Assembly (NCBI RefSeq): GCF_003086295.3 | Contig: NC_092042.1 | Span: 42,530,137-42,594,136 of the forward strand | Reading direction: 5' to 3' | Length of the DNA stretch: 64,000 nt | Source of the DNA: Arachis hypogaea | Lineage: Eukaryota > Streptophyta > Magnoliopsida > Fabales > Fabaceae | Made by a program: the position numbers and the translations under genes | In this document: in pieces, positions 45,137 through 55,951 of the stretch | Layout: every line of letters begins with the position of its first letter | Position numbering within the stretch: the stretch's first letter is position 1 | The notes under the pieces: model-generated | Told to the model about the DNA's origin: nothing | Seen by the model: only the letters and a program-made list of their open reading frames with translations | Databases searched by the model: none

Positions 45137-45172
45137 GTTGCTTGAGGACAAGCAACAATTTAAGTTTGGTGT
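45137..45172 (+). promoter_or_regulatory. Hairpin plus AAGTTTGGTGT before the middle LTR of T9
   Basis: GTTGCTTG, loop AGGA, CAAGCAAC (45137-45156), then AAGTTTGGTGT (45162-45172). The LTR starts at 45175. Confidence 0.7.
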
Positions 45173-45174
45173 TG

Positions 45175-46881
45175 TGATGAGCGGATAATTTGTACGCTTT
45201 TTGGCATTGTTTTTAGTATGTTTTTAGTATGATCTAGTTAGTTTTTAGTATATTTTTATTAGTTTTTAGTTAAAATTCACTTTTCTGGACTTTACTATGA
45301 GTTTGTGTGTTTTTCTGTGATTTCAGGTATTTTCTGGCTGAAATTGAGGGACCTGAGCAAAAATCTGATTCAGAGACTGAAAAGGACTGCAGATGCTGTT
45401 GGATTCTGACCTCCCTACACTCGAAGTGGATTTTCTGGAGCTACAGAAGCCCAATTGGCGCAGTCTCAACGGCGTTGGAAAGTAGACATCCTGGGCTTTC
45501 CAGCAATATATGATACTCCATACTTTTCCCAAGATTTGATGGCCCAAATCGGCGTTCAAAGACACCCTCAGAAATCCCAGCGTTAAACGCCGGAACTGGC
45601 ACCAAAATGGGAGTTAAACGCCCAAACTGGCATAAAAGCTGGCGTTTAACTCCAAGAAGAGTCTCTACACGAAAATGCTTCAATGCTCAGCCCAAGCACA
45701 CACCAAGTGGGCCCGGAAGTGGATTTTTATGTTATTTACTCATCTCTGTAAACCCTAGGCTACTAGTTCTCTATAAGTAGGACCTTTTACTATTGTATTT
45801 GAGAGCTTTTGATCATGTTTTTATGATTGAACCCTCTTTGGGAGGCTGGCCATTCGGCCATGCCTAGACCTTGTTCTTATGTATTTTCAACGGTGGAGTT
45901 TCTACACACCATAGATTAAGGTGTGGAGCTCTGCTGTACCTCGAGTATTAATGCAATTACTATTGTTCTTCTATTCAATTCCGCTTGTTCTTGTTCTAAG
46001 ATACCACTTGCTCTTCAACTTGATGAATGTGATGATCTGTGACACTCATCATCATTCTCACCTATGAATGTGTGACTGACAACCACCTCCGTTCTACCTT
46101 AGATTGGGTGGATATCTCTTGGATTCCTGATACACGATGCATGGTTGATCGCCTGACAACCGAGCGCTCGCCTGACAAACGAGCCAGCCATTCCGTGAGA
46201 TCAGAGTCATCGTGGTATAGGCTAGAACTGATGGCGGCATTCAAGAGAATCCGGAAGGTCTAACCTTGTCTGTGGTATTCTGAGTAGGATTCAATGACTG
46301 AATGACTGTGACGTGCTTCAAACTCCTGAGGGCGGAGCGTTAGTGACAGACGCAAAAGAATCACTGGATTCTATTCCGGCCTGATCGAGAACCGACAGAT
46401 GGATAGCCGTGCCGTGACAGGGTGCGTTGAACATTTCCACTGAGAGGATGGGAGGTAGCCACTGACAACGGTGAAACCCTTGCTTAAGCTTGCCATGGAA
46501 AGGAGTAAGAAGGATTGGATGAAGACAGTAGGAAAGCAGAGAGACGGAAGGGACAACATCTTCATACGCTTATCTGAAATTCCTACCAATGAATTACATA
46601 AGTATCTCTATCTTTATCTTTATGTTTTATTCATATATCACCATACCCATTTGAGTTTGCCTGACTAAGATTTACAAGGTGACCATAGCTTGCTTCATAC
46701 CAACAATCTCTGTGGGATCGACCCTTACTCGCGTAAGGTTTATTACTTGGACGACTCAGTACACTTGCTGGTTAGTTGTGCGTAGTTATGTTTATGCCAT
46801 GGTATTGAACACCAAGGTTTTGGTTTCATCACCGGGGATTATTTGAGTTGTGAAAAGTATTGATCACAATTTCGTGCACCA
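45175..46881 (+). repeat. Middle LTR of T9 (5' LTR of the full copy)
   Basis: 1707 bp, TGATGAGCGGATAATTTGTA to TTTCGTGCACCA. Palindromes at about 45551-45655, TATA-like CTATAAGTAG at 45771, GGCTGGCCATTCGGCC at about 45845. A segment with two CGCCTGACAA copies (46150 and 46170) is specific to this LTR type. Confidence 0.93.
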
Positions 46882-46887
46882 AGTTTT

Positions 46888-46905
46888 TGGCGCCGTTGCC
46901 GGGGA
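46888..46905 (+). promoter_or_regulatory. Primer binding site of T9 (tRNA-Asp)
   Basis: TGGCGCCGTTGCCGGGGA, a perfect complement of the tRNA-Asp 3' end, six bases after the LTR. Confidence 0.92.
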
Positions 46906-47017
46906 TTGTTGAGTTTGGACAACTGACGGTTCATCTTGTTGCTTAGATTAGGTATTTTTTTTTCTTCAGAATTCTTAAGAATGAATTCTAGTGTTTCATG
47001 ATGATCTGTTGAAGTCT

Positions 47018-47207
47018 GGCTGGCTGTGAAGCCATGTCTAATTTCATTGGACCGAGGTTTCAACTTATCATCACAAGAGCTTGTTGATTTCTATCAATCT
47101 TGCTATTGGAGCAGTGATCTGCTAAGGCTTGGCTGGCCATTGGCCATGTCTAGTGTTTTGGACCGAAGCTTTCTCTGAAAGCTTGGCTGGCTGTGAAGCC
47201 ATGTCTA
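47018..47207 (+). repeat. Threefold hairpin module in the T9 leader
   Basis: Copies at 47018-47040, 47131-47152 and 47185-47207. Each has TGGCT or TGGCC paired with AGCCA or GGCCA around a 3-4 base loop, then TGTCTA, and GGACCG some bases later. The LTR holds a related hairpin (GGCTGGCCATTCGGCC) just after its TATA box. Confidence 0.6.
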
Positions 47208-47680
47208 ATTCCTGGACCGGAGTCTTAGACTAAACATTGCATGATTCCTGGAATTCTCATTAAGAATTTTGATACCTTTTTCCACTTAATTTTCGAAAAA
47301 CACAAAAAAAATTACAAAATCATAAAATCCAAAAATATTTTTTGTTTGAGTCTAGTGTTTCATTTTAAGTTTGGTGTCAATTGCATGCATTCATTCATGT
47401 GTCTTAAGGATCTTCAAGTAATTCTTGATGATTTCTTACTCTAATCTTTGAATTCTTTTAACTTGAGTGTTTATGTGTCTCATATGCATTCTCATTAGTG
47501 TCAGTAGTATACAAACTGCTAAGTTTGGTGTCTTGCATGCATTGTTATTTGATTTTAGTTGCATTTTGATTATTCCTCAATATCAAAAATCCAAAAATAT
47601 TTTTAATTTGTGTCTTTTCAAGTCAATAATACAAAGAATTGAAGATTCAGAACACACTGCAGAGGAATTATACAGAAAAA

Positions 47681-47826
47681 GCTGGGCGTTCAAAACGCCC
47701 AGTAAGGAAGACAGACTGGCGTTTAAACGCCAGCCAGGGTACCTGGCTGGGCGTTTAACGCCCAAAAGGGTATAGTTTTGGGCGTTAAACGCCAGAATGT
47801 GCACCATTCTGGGCGTTTAACGCCAG
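47681..47826. repeat. GGCGTTNAACGCC array in the T9 leader
   Basis: Five units, among them CTGGGCGTTCAAAACGCCCAG-like (47682), CTGGCGTTTAAACGCCAG (47716) and TGGGCGTTTAACGCCCA (47748). It is 0.7 kb before gag, a place where T5 and T6 have none. Confidence 0.85.
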
Positions 47827-48449
47827 GATGGCACAAGAAGGAAGATTCTGTTTTCAAATCAAATTTTTTTCAGGTTTTCAAAATTTTTCAAAATCAGATC
47901 TTTTTCAAATCAAATCATTTCAATCAAATCTTTTTCAAATTCAATTTCTTTCCATTTTCAAAGATACTTGCTATCAATTAATGATTTGATTCAACATTTC
48001 AAGTATGTTGCCTTTTCTGTTGAGAAAGGTTTAATGTTTGGATCATATCTTTTCTTGATAGCCAAGTCATTGATTTTCAAAATCAAATCTTTTTAAAATG
48101 TTTTTCAAATCATATCTTCTCAATCACGTTTTTTTAAACCAATCATATCTTCTTAACCACATCTTCTTCAAATAAGTTTTCAATCAAATCTTTTTGATTT
48201 CTAATTTCAAATTCTTTTTCAAAAATCACTTGATTTCTTTCCCACTTTTATTTTCGAAAATCAATTAGTGTTTTTCAAAATGTTTTCAAAATCTTCTACT
48301 CAATTTTCGAAAATTGCTTCCCTTCTTCTCAAATCCTTCTATTTATGAACTAACACTATTCCTTGATGCAAAATTCGAACTCCATCCTCTTTGATAAGTT
48401 CGAATTTTCTACTTCTGTCTTCCATTTTTCTTTTCCTCTGGCACCTCAA

Positions 48450-48479
48450 GGAATCTCTATACTGTGACATAGAGGATTC
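48450..48479 (+). promoter_or_regulatory. Hairpin upstream of the T9 gag start
   Basis: GAATC-TCTAT pairs with ATAGA-G-GATTC around ACTGTGAC, with one bulged G. It ends 29 bases before the gag ATG at 48508. Confidence 0.6.
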
Positions 48480-48507
48480 TATATTTTCTTGTTTTCTTCT
48501 CTTTCTT

Positions 48508-50847
48508 ATGAGCAGGAGCAAAGACAAAAGCATTCTTGTTGAGGCTGATCCTGAACCTGAAATGACCTTGAAGCAAAAGCTAAGAGAAGCTAAGGCACAA
48601 CTCTCTGTAGAGGACCTAACCGAATTATTCAAAGAAGAAGAACACATGGCAGCTGAAAACAACAACAATGCCAACAATGCAAGGAAGGTGCTGGGTGACT
48701 TTACTGCACCTACTCCCGACTTCTATGGGAGAAGCATCTCTATCCCTGCCATTGGAGCAAACAACTTTGAGCTTAAGCCTCAATTAGTTTCTCTAATGCA
48801 ACAGAATTGCAAGTTCCATGGACTTCCATTGGAAGATCCTCATTAGTTTTTAGCTGAATTCTTGCAAATCTGTAACACTGTCAAGACTAATGGGGTTGAC
48901 CCTGAGGTCTACAGACTTATGCTATTCCCTTTTGCTGTAAGAGACAGAGCTAGGACATGGTTGGATTCACAACCTAAAGAAAGCCTGAACTCTTGGGAAA
49001 AGCTAGTCAATGCCTTCTTGGCAAAGTTCTTTCCACCTCAAAAATTGAGTAAGCTTAGAGTGGAAGTCCAAACCTTCAGACAGAAGGAAGGAGAATCCCT
49101 CTATGAAGCTTGGGAAAGATACAAACAATTAATCAGAAAGTGTCCCACTGATATGCTTTTTGAATGGAGCATCATAGGTATTTTCTATGATGGTCTCTCT
49201 GAACTATCCAAGATGTCTTTGGATAGCTCTGCTGGAGGATCTCTTCATCTGAAGAAGACGCCTACTGAAGCTCAAGAGCTCATTGAAATGGTTGCAAATA
49301 ACCAATTCATGTACACTACTGAAAGGAATCCTGTGAACAATGGGACTAGTCAGAAGAAAGGAGTTTTTGAGAGGGATACTCTGAATGCCATATTGGCTCA
49401 GAATAAAATATTGACTCAGCAAGTCAATTTGATTTCTCAAAGTCTATCTGGGATGCAAAATGCACCAAGCAGTACTAAGGAAGCTTCATCTGAGGAAGAA
49501 GCTTATGATCCTGAGAACCCTTCAATGGAAGAGGTGAATTACATGGGAGAACCCTATGGAAACACCTATAATCCTTCATGGAGAAATCATCCAAATCTCT
49601 CATGGAAGGATCAACAGAGACCTCAACAAGGTTTCAACAATAATAATGGTGGAAGAAACAGGTTTAGCAATAGCAAGCCTTTTCCATCATCTTCTCAGCA
49701 ACAGACAGAGAGTTCTAAGCAGAATAACTCTGACTTAGCAATCATGGTCTCTGATCTAATCAAAACCACTCAAAGTTTCATGACTGAAACTAGGTCCTCC
49801 ATTAGAAATTTGAAGGCACAAGTGGGTCAGCTGAGCAAGAAAATTACTAAACTCCCTCCTAGTACTCTCCCAAGCAATACAGAAGAAAATCCAAAAGGAG
49901 AGTGCAAAGCCATCAACATGGCCGAATTTTGGGAGGAAGAAGAGGTAGTGAACGCCACTGAGGAAGACCTCAATGGACGTCCACTGGCCTCCAATGAGTT
50001 CCCCAAAGAGGAACCATGGGAATCTGAGGCTCAAAATGAGACCATAGAGATTCCATTGAACTTACTTCTGCCATTCATGAGCTCTGATGAGTATTCTTCC
50101 TCTGAAGAGGATGAGTATGTCACTGAAGAGCAAGTTGCTAAATACCTTGGAGCAATCATGAAGCTAAAAGACAAGTTATTTGGAAATGAGACTTGGGAGG
50201 ATGAACCCCCTTTGCTCACCAAAGAACTGGATGACTTGTCTAGGCAGAAACTGCCTCAAAAGAGACAGGATCTTGGGAAGTTCTCAACGCCTTGTACCAT
50301 AGGCACCATGACCTTCAAGAAGGCCTTGTGTGACCTAGGGTCAAGTGTAAACCTCAGGCCTCTCTCTGTAATGGAGAAGCTAGGGATCTTTGAGGTGCAA
50401 GCTGCAAAAATCTCACTAGAGATGGCAGACAACTCAAGAAAACAAGCCTATGGACTTGTAGAGGATGTTCTGGTAAAGGTTGAAGACCATTACATCCCTG
50501 CTGATTTCATAGTCCTAGAGACTGGGAAGTGCATGGATGAATCCATCATCCTTGGCAGACCCTTCCTAGCCACAGCAAAGGCTGTGATTGATGTTGATAG
50601 AGGAGAATTGATCATTCAAGTGAATGAAGAATCCTTTGTGTTTAAGGCTCAAGGATATCCCTCTGTCACCATGGAGAGGAAGCATGAAGAGCTTCTCTCA
50701 AAACAGAGCCAAACAGAGCCCCCACAGTCAAACTCTAAGTTTGGTGTTGGGAGGCCACAACCAACTTCTAAGTTTGGTGTTGAACCCCCACATTCAAACT
50801 CTAAGTTTGGTGTTGGGAGGTTCCAACATTGCTCTGAGCATTTCTGA
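48508..50847 (+). pseudogene. gag: T9 gag-protease, one stop codon from open; no RT
   Basis: A single frame of 779 codons runs from ATG (48508, MSRSKDKSILVEADPEPE) to the stop at 50845. The only break is TAG at 48844, where relatives have CAG (LEDPYQFL). Gag capsid blocks lie at residues about 85-230 (FELKPQLVSLMQQNCKFHG, AKFFPPQKLSKLR, YEAWERYKQLIRKCP), then a Gln/Ser-rich tail without a zinc knuckle. Protease: ALCDLGSS at about residue 607 and ILGRPFLATA at about 680. The end holds three 11-residue NSKFGV or TSKFGV repeats. The frame closes where RT should begin, as in T6, so mobility depends on enzymes supplied by relatives. Confidence 0.88.
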
Positions 50848-50895
50848 GGCTCCATGAAAGCCCACTGTCAAGCTACTGACATTAAAGAAGCGCTT

Positions 50896-50913
50896 GTTGG
50901 GAGGCAACCCAAT
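50896..50913 (+). promoter_or_regulatory. AGGCAA-loop hairpin after T9 protease
   Basis: GTTGGG and CCCAAT around AGGCAA, right after AAAGAAGCGCTT, 48 bases behind the gag-protease stop. Confidence 0.7.
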
Positions 50914-51051
50914 GTTATATTTTATCTATTCTCTTTTGTTATTTTATGTCTTTTATAGGTTGATGATCATGAGAAGTCACAAAATCAATGAAAAAAGCAA
51001 AAACAGAATGAAAAACAGAAAGAAAAACAGCACACCCTGGAGGAGAGCTTG

Positions 51052-51223
51052 CTGGCGTTTAAACGCCAGTGAGGCTAGCAGATGGGCGTTTAACGCCCAG
51101 TCTGGCACCATTCTGGGCGTTTAACGCCAGAAAGGGGCACCAGACTAGCGTTAAACGCCAGAAAAGGGCAAGAACTTGGCGTTAAACGCCAGAAATGGGC
51201 ACCAGCCCAGCGTTTAACGCCAG
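51052..51223. repeat. GGCGTTNAACGCC array after T9 protease
   Basis: Six units as in 42919-43090. One copy has CTAGCGTT in place of CTGGCGTT. Confidence 0.88.
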
Positions 51224-51525
51224 AATTGGCTCAAAACGCAATTTTGCTTGCCATTTGGTGCAGGGATGACTTTTCCTTGACACCTCAGGATCTGTGGACC
51301 CCACAAGATCCCTACCTACCCCACCACTCTCTCTCTCTTCTTCACCCATTCACCAATCACCTCAACATCTCTTCCCCAAAAACCCCTCACCTATCAAATC
51401 CCATCTTTCTCTTCACCACTCACATCCATCCTTCATAAAACCCCACCTACCTCACCATTCAAATTCAAACCACTTTCCCTCCCAAACCCTCCCATACATG
51501 ACCGAACCAAGCCCCTCCCCACTCC

Positions 51526-51533
51526 TATATAAA
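51526..51533 (+). promoter_or_regulatory. Internal TATA box before ORF3 of T9
   Basis: TATATAAA, 199 bases before the ORF3 ATG (51725), same context as at 43393. Confidence 0.55.
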
Positions 51534-51650
51534 CCCATCTTCCTTCCTTCATTTTCACACAACCTAAACACCACTTCTCCCCCTTTTGGCCGAACACAAA
51601 GCCACTCCCTTCTTTCTCATTTCTTCTTCTTCTACTCTCTTCTTTCTTCT

Positions 51651-51687
51651 TTTGCTCGAGGACGAGCAAACCTTTTAAGTTTGGTGT
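51651..51687 (+). promoter_or_regulatory. Hairpin plus AAGTTTGGTGT before ORF3 of T9
   Basis: TTTGCTCG, loop AGGA, CGAGCAAA (51651-51670), then AAGTTTGGTGT (51677-51687). Confidence 0.7.
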
Positions 51688-51724
51688 GGTAAAAGCATTG
51701 CTTTTTGTTTTTCCATAACCATTT

Positions 51725-52313
51725 ATGGCATCCAAGGCCGGAGAAACCTCTAGAAAAAGGAAAGGGAAGGCAAAAGCTTCTACCTCCGAGTCATGGGAGA
51801 TGGAGAGATTCATCTCAAGGGTGCATCAAGACCACTTCTATGAAGTTGTGGCCTTGAAGAAGGTGATCCACGAGGTCCCTTTCAAACTCAAAAAGGGTCA
51901 ACTTTGATCAAAGGTTGGACCAAGTCCTTATAAACATTTGTGAAGAGGGCGCTCAATGGAAGAGATTCAAGAGGGAAGCCAGTTCAACTGAGAAGGCATG
52001 ACCTCAAACCCATCACTAAGAAGAGGAGGGAGCAAACAAGAGACCCCTCTCATCATCAAATCCCTGAGATGCCTCAAGGGATGCACTTCCCTCCACAAAA
52101 CTATTGGGAGCAACTAAACACCTCCCTAGGAGAATTGAGTTCCAACATGGGACAACTAAGGGTGGAGCACCAAGAACACTCCATCATCCTCCATGAAATT
52201 AGAGAAGATCAAAGAATCATGAGAGAGGAGTAACAAAGACAAGGAAGAGACATTGAGGAGCTCAAGCATTCCATAGGATCTTCAAGAGGAAGAACAAGCC
52301 GCCATCACTAAGG
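51725..52313 (+). pseudogene. T9 ORF3, internally deleted
   Basis: It has the same two deletions as the left copy, so they predate the duplication. In addition a TAA at about 52231 (MREE-stop, CAA to TAA) interrupts the coiled C-terminal part. Only the basic N-terminus (about 50 residues) and the Gln/Glu-rich C-terminus are recognisable. Confidence 0.75.
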
Positions 52314-53273
52314 TAGACCCGTTCTTTAATTTCCTTGTTCTTTAATTTTCTATTTTTCGAAAATTATGCTTATGTTTATCTATGTTTGTGTCTTGTGATC
52401 ATTAGTGTCTTAGTGTCTATGCCTTGAAGTTATGAATGTCCTATGAATCCATCACCTCTCTTAAATGAAAAAATGTTCTTAATTGAAAAAGAGAATAATT
52501 GCATGAATTTTGAATTTTATAACAGTTTAATTATTTTGATGTGGTGGCAATATTTTTGTTTTCTGAATGTATGCTTAAACAGTGCATATGTCTTTTGAAT
52601 TTGTGGTTCATGAATGTTGGCTCTTGAAAGAATGATGAAAAAGGAGACATGTTACTGAGGATCTGAAAAATCATAAAAATGATTCTTGATCTGAAAAATC
52701 ATAAAAATGATTCTTGATATAAAAATCATAAAAATCATAAAAATGATTCTTGAAGCAAGAAAAAGCAATGAAAAAAAAAATAAAATTTCGAAAAAAAAAA
52801 GAGAAAGAAAAAGAAAACGAAAAAAAAAAAGAAAAAAAAAGGAGAGAAAAAAAAAGAAAGAAATAAAGTGTGATCCAAGGAAAAAAGAGTGTGCTTAAGA
52901 ACCTTGGACACCTCTAATTGGGGACTCTAGCAAAGCTAAGTCACAATCTGAAAAGGTTCACCCAATTCTGTGTCTGTGGTATGTATGTATCCGTTGGTAA
53001 TACTGGAAGACAGAGTGCTTTGGGCCACAGCCAAGACTCAATAAGTAGCTTTGTTCAAGAATCATCATACTTAACTAGGAGAATCAATAACACTATTTGG
53101 ATTTTGAGTTCCTAAAGAAGCCAATCATTCTGAATTTCAAAGGATAGAGTGAGATGTCAAAACTATTCAGAGGCAAAAAGCTAAAAGCCCTGCTCATCTA
53201 ATTAATACTGATCTTCATAGATGTTTTTGGAATTCATTGTATACTCTCTTCTTTTTATCTTATTTGATTTTCA
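52314..53273 (+). other. 3' noncoding block of T9
   Basis: No gene. Counterpart of 44179-45136, with A/G-rich tract 52770-52865 and the 'TGTGTCTGTGGTAT' unit at 52970. Confidence 0.6.
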
Positions 53274-53309
53274 GTTGCTTGAGGACAAGCAACAATTTAA
53301 GTTTGGTGT
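53274..53309 (+). promoter_or_regulatory. Hairpin plus AAGTTTGGTGT before the right LTR of T9
   Basis: GTTGCTTG, loop AGGA, CAAGCAAC (53274-53293), then AAGTTTGGTGT, LTR at 53312. Confidence 0.7.
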
Positions 53310-53311
53310 TG

Positions 53312-55017
53312 TGATGAGCGGATAATTTGTACGCTTTTTGGCATTGTTTTTAGTATGTTTTTAGTATGATCTAGTTAGTTTTTAGTATATTTTTATTAGT
53401 TTTTAGTTAAAATTCACTTTTCTGGACTTTACTATGAGTTTGTGTGTTTTTCTGTGATTTCAGGTATTTTCTGGCTGAAATTGAGGGACCTGAGCAAAAA
53501 TCTGATTCAGAGACTGAAAAGGACTGCAGATGCTGTTGGATTCTGACCTCCCTGCACTCGAAGTGGATTTTCTGGAGCTATAGAAGCCCAATTGGCGCGC
53601 TCTCAAAGGCGTTGGAAAGTAGACATCCTGGGCTTTCCAGCAATATATGATAGTCCATACTTTGCCCAAGATTTGATGGCCCAAACCGGCGTTCAAAGAC
53701 ACCCTCAGAAATCCCAGCGTTAAACGCCGGAACTGGCACCAAAATGGGAGTTAAACGCCCAAACTGGCATAAAAGCTGGCGTTTAACTCCAAGAAGAGTC
53801 TCTACACGAAAATGCTTCAATGCTCAGCCCAAGCACACACCAAGTGGGCCCGGAAGTGGATTTTTATGTCATTTACTCATCTCTGTAAACCCTAGGCTAC
53901 TAGTTCTCTATAAGTAGGACCTTTTACTATTGTATTTGAGAGCTTTTGATCATGTTTTTATGATTGAACCCTCTTTGGGAGGCTGGCCATTCGGCCATGC
54001 CTAGACCTTGTTCTTATGTATTTTCAACGGTGGAGTTTCTACACACCATAGATTAAGGTGTGGAGCTCTGCTGTACCTCGAGTATTAATGCAATTACTAT
54101 TGTTCTTCTATTCAATTCCGCTTGTTCTTGTTCTAAGATACCACTTGTTCTTCAACTTGATGAATGTGATGATCCGTGACACTCATCATCATTCTCACCT
54201 ATGAACGTGTGACTGACAACCACCTCCGTTCTACCTTAGATTGGGTGGATATCTCTTGGATTCCTGATACACGATGCATGGTTGATCGCCTGACAACCGA
54301 GCGCTCGCCTGACAAACGAGCCAGCCATTCCGTGAGATCAGAGTCTTCGTGGTATAGGCTAGAACTGATGGCGGCATTCAAGAGAATCCGGAAGGTCTAA
54401 CCTTGTCTGTGGTATTCTGAGTAGGATTAAATGACTGAATGACTGTGACGTGCTTCAAACTCCTGAGGGCGGGGCGTTAGTGATAGACGCAAAAGAATCA
54501 CTGGATTCTATTCCGGCCTGATCGAGAACCGACAGATGGATAGCCGTGCCGTGACAGGTGCGTTGAACATTTCCACTGAGAGGATGGGAGGTAGCCACTG
54601 ACAACGGTGAAACCCTTGCTTAAGCTTGCCATGGAAAGGAGTAAAAAGGATTGGATGAAGACAGTAGGAAAGCAGAGAGATGGAAGGGACAACATCTTCA
54701 TACGCTTATCTGAAATTCCTACCAATGAATTACATAAGTATCTCTATCTTTATCTTTATGTTTTATTCATATATCACCATACACATTTGAGTTTGCCTGA
54801 CTAAGATTTACAAGGTGACCATAGCTTGCTTCATACCAACAATCTCTGTGGGATCGACCCTTACTCGCGTAAGGTTTATTACTTGGACGACCCAGTACAC
54901 TTGCTGGTTAGTTGTGCGAAGTTGTGTTTATGCCATGGTATTGAACACCAAGTTTTTGGTTTCATCACCGGGGATTATTTGAGTTGTGAAAAGTATTGAT
55001 CACGATTTCGTGCACCA
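53312..55017 (+). repeat. Right (3') LTR of T9
   Basis: 1706 bp, by eye about one to two per cent different from the middle LTR. Palindromes at about 53687-53790, TATA-like sequence at 53908. It ends GTGCACCA at 55017; T8 sequence follows. Confidence 0.92.
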
Positions 55018-55452
55018 CTTACCTCAAGATTAATTGTATGGGTTTTGTAGAGCTCTCCGCGGTGAACGCGTGGCCGCAAACGGAGCGGCAATCGGAGCTC
55101 TAGATCAAAAGTTATGGTGGTTTGAAGATCAAGTGAGAGATAGAAGGTTGAGAGAGTGTTCTTCCTCCCCTCTCTTCAATTTCAGCGTGTATTAGTGTTG
55201 TGTGAGGAGAGAGAGTGCTGAAAACTAGGGTTTTGGTTTAGATATGTTGGGCCAAGGGCCCACTTTGGGTCCGGTTGGCCCGGTTTGGCCCGTTCGGTCC
55301 AATCTTGGTCCGAATTCTATAAAATTGGTACCGAAATTCTCGTCTCAATCTCCTCTATCATATTTAGCCACAAAAATCACATTTTGGGCTTTCTAGAATA
55401 AATTCTCATTTATGGGTTAATTAGCCGTTAATTAACCGGGTTTTACAAGCTT

Positions 55453-55946
55453 CAAACTCGTGATTGTTGGGCGTAGTGACAGACACAAAAGGATCAATGG
55501 ATCCTATTCCGACATAATCAAGAACCAACAGATGATTAGCTGTGCTGTGATAGAGCATTTCGACCATTTTCACTGAAAGGATGGGAAGTAGCCACTGACA
55601 ACGGTGATGCCCTACATACAGTTTGCCATGGAAGGAGCCTTGCGTGTGTGAAGAGGAGGACAAGAGAAAAGCTGAAATTCAGAGGACAAAGCATCTCCAA
55701 AACTCCAACATATTCTCCATTATTGAGTAACAATTACTTATTCCAAACACTTTCACTTTTAACAATTAAATTCAAAGAACCTTATTGGCATCCTGACTAA
55801 GATTAATAAGATAACCATAGCTGGCTTCATACCAACAATCTCTGTGGGATCGACCCTTACTCACGTAAGGTATTACTTGGACGACCCAGTGCACTTGCTG
55901 GTGAGTTGTGCGGATTGCAACGGTGTGATTGCAATTTCGTGCACCA
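55453..55946 (+). repeat. 3' LTR of T7, second part
   Basis: It continues the LTR broken at 40245 and ends TTTCGTGCACCA, followed by the ATAGT duplication and T6 gag. Confidence 0.92.
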
Positions 55947-55951
55947 ATAGT

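Larger units (their letters stand above)
46906..48449 (+). other. Untranslated leader of T9 with repeats
   Basis: No gene. It holds three copies of a GGCTGGC-GCCATGTCTA module (47018, 47131, 47185), AAGTTTGGTGT at 47367 and 47521, a palindrome array (47681-47826), then T-rich sequence with 'ttttcaaatc' repeats. Confidence 0.7.
41230..55017 (+). mobile_element. T9: young gag-protease element in partial-internal/LTR/internal/LTR tandem
   Basis: The order is: internal 3' part (41230-45174), LTR (45175-46881), full internal region (46882-53311), LTR (53312-55017). The first internal part is nearly identical to 49363-53311, offset about 8133-8137, which equals LTR plus internal length. This is the structure expected from unequal recombination between LTRs or tandem copies, followed by loss of the left end. 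No target duplication can be tested because the left LTR is gone; CTTAC at 55018-55022 is the right flank. RT and integrase are absent. Confidence 0.88.
40246..55447 (-). mobile_element. T8: probable solo LTR of another Ty3/gypsy family, split by T9
   Basis: Ends are TGTAACACCCTACC at 40246 and CCGGGTTTTACA at 55447, flanked by a perfect AGCTT duplication (40241-40245, 55448-55452). The two remaining parts (40246-41229 and 55018-55447, 1414 bp together) contain no ORF or primer site. On the minus strand it would begin TGTAAAACCCGG and end GGTAGGGTGTTACA; such ends remind me of Tekay-type chromoviruses, but this is tentative. Its middle was partly lost when the left side of T9 was truncated. 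Confidence 0.75.
29355..55946 (+). mobile_element. T7: Athila-like retrotransposon with full gag-pol, inserted in T6 gag
   Basis: It is flanked by a perfect ATAGT target duplication (29350-29354 and 55947-55951). Parts: 5' LTR (29355-30893), primer binding site (30900-30917), leader, gag (31923), protease, RT, RNase H, integrase (to 36862), post-pol hairpin (36947), palindrome array (37131-37430), ORF3 remnant, 3' block, hairpin (39164), and 3' LTR (39202-40245 plus 55453-55946). T8 with T9 is inserted in the 3' LTR. Removing T8 gives a 3' LTR of 1538 bp against 1539 bp for the 5' copy. Confidence 0.93.

Noticed and set aside
45175..55017. T9 copies as two independent insertions
   Set aside because: The middle LTR is shared directly by both internal regions with no target duplication or flanking DNA between them.
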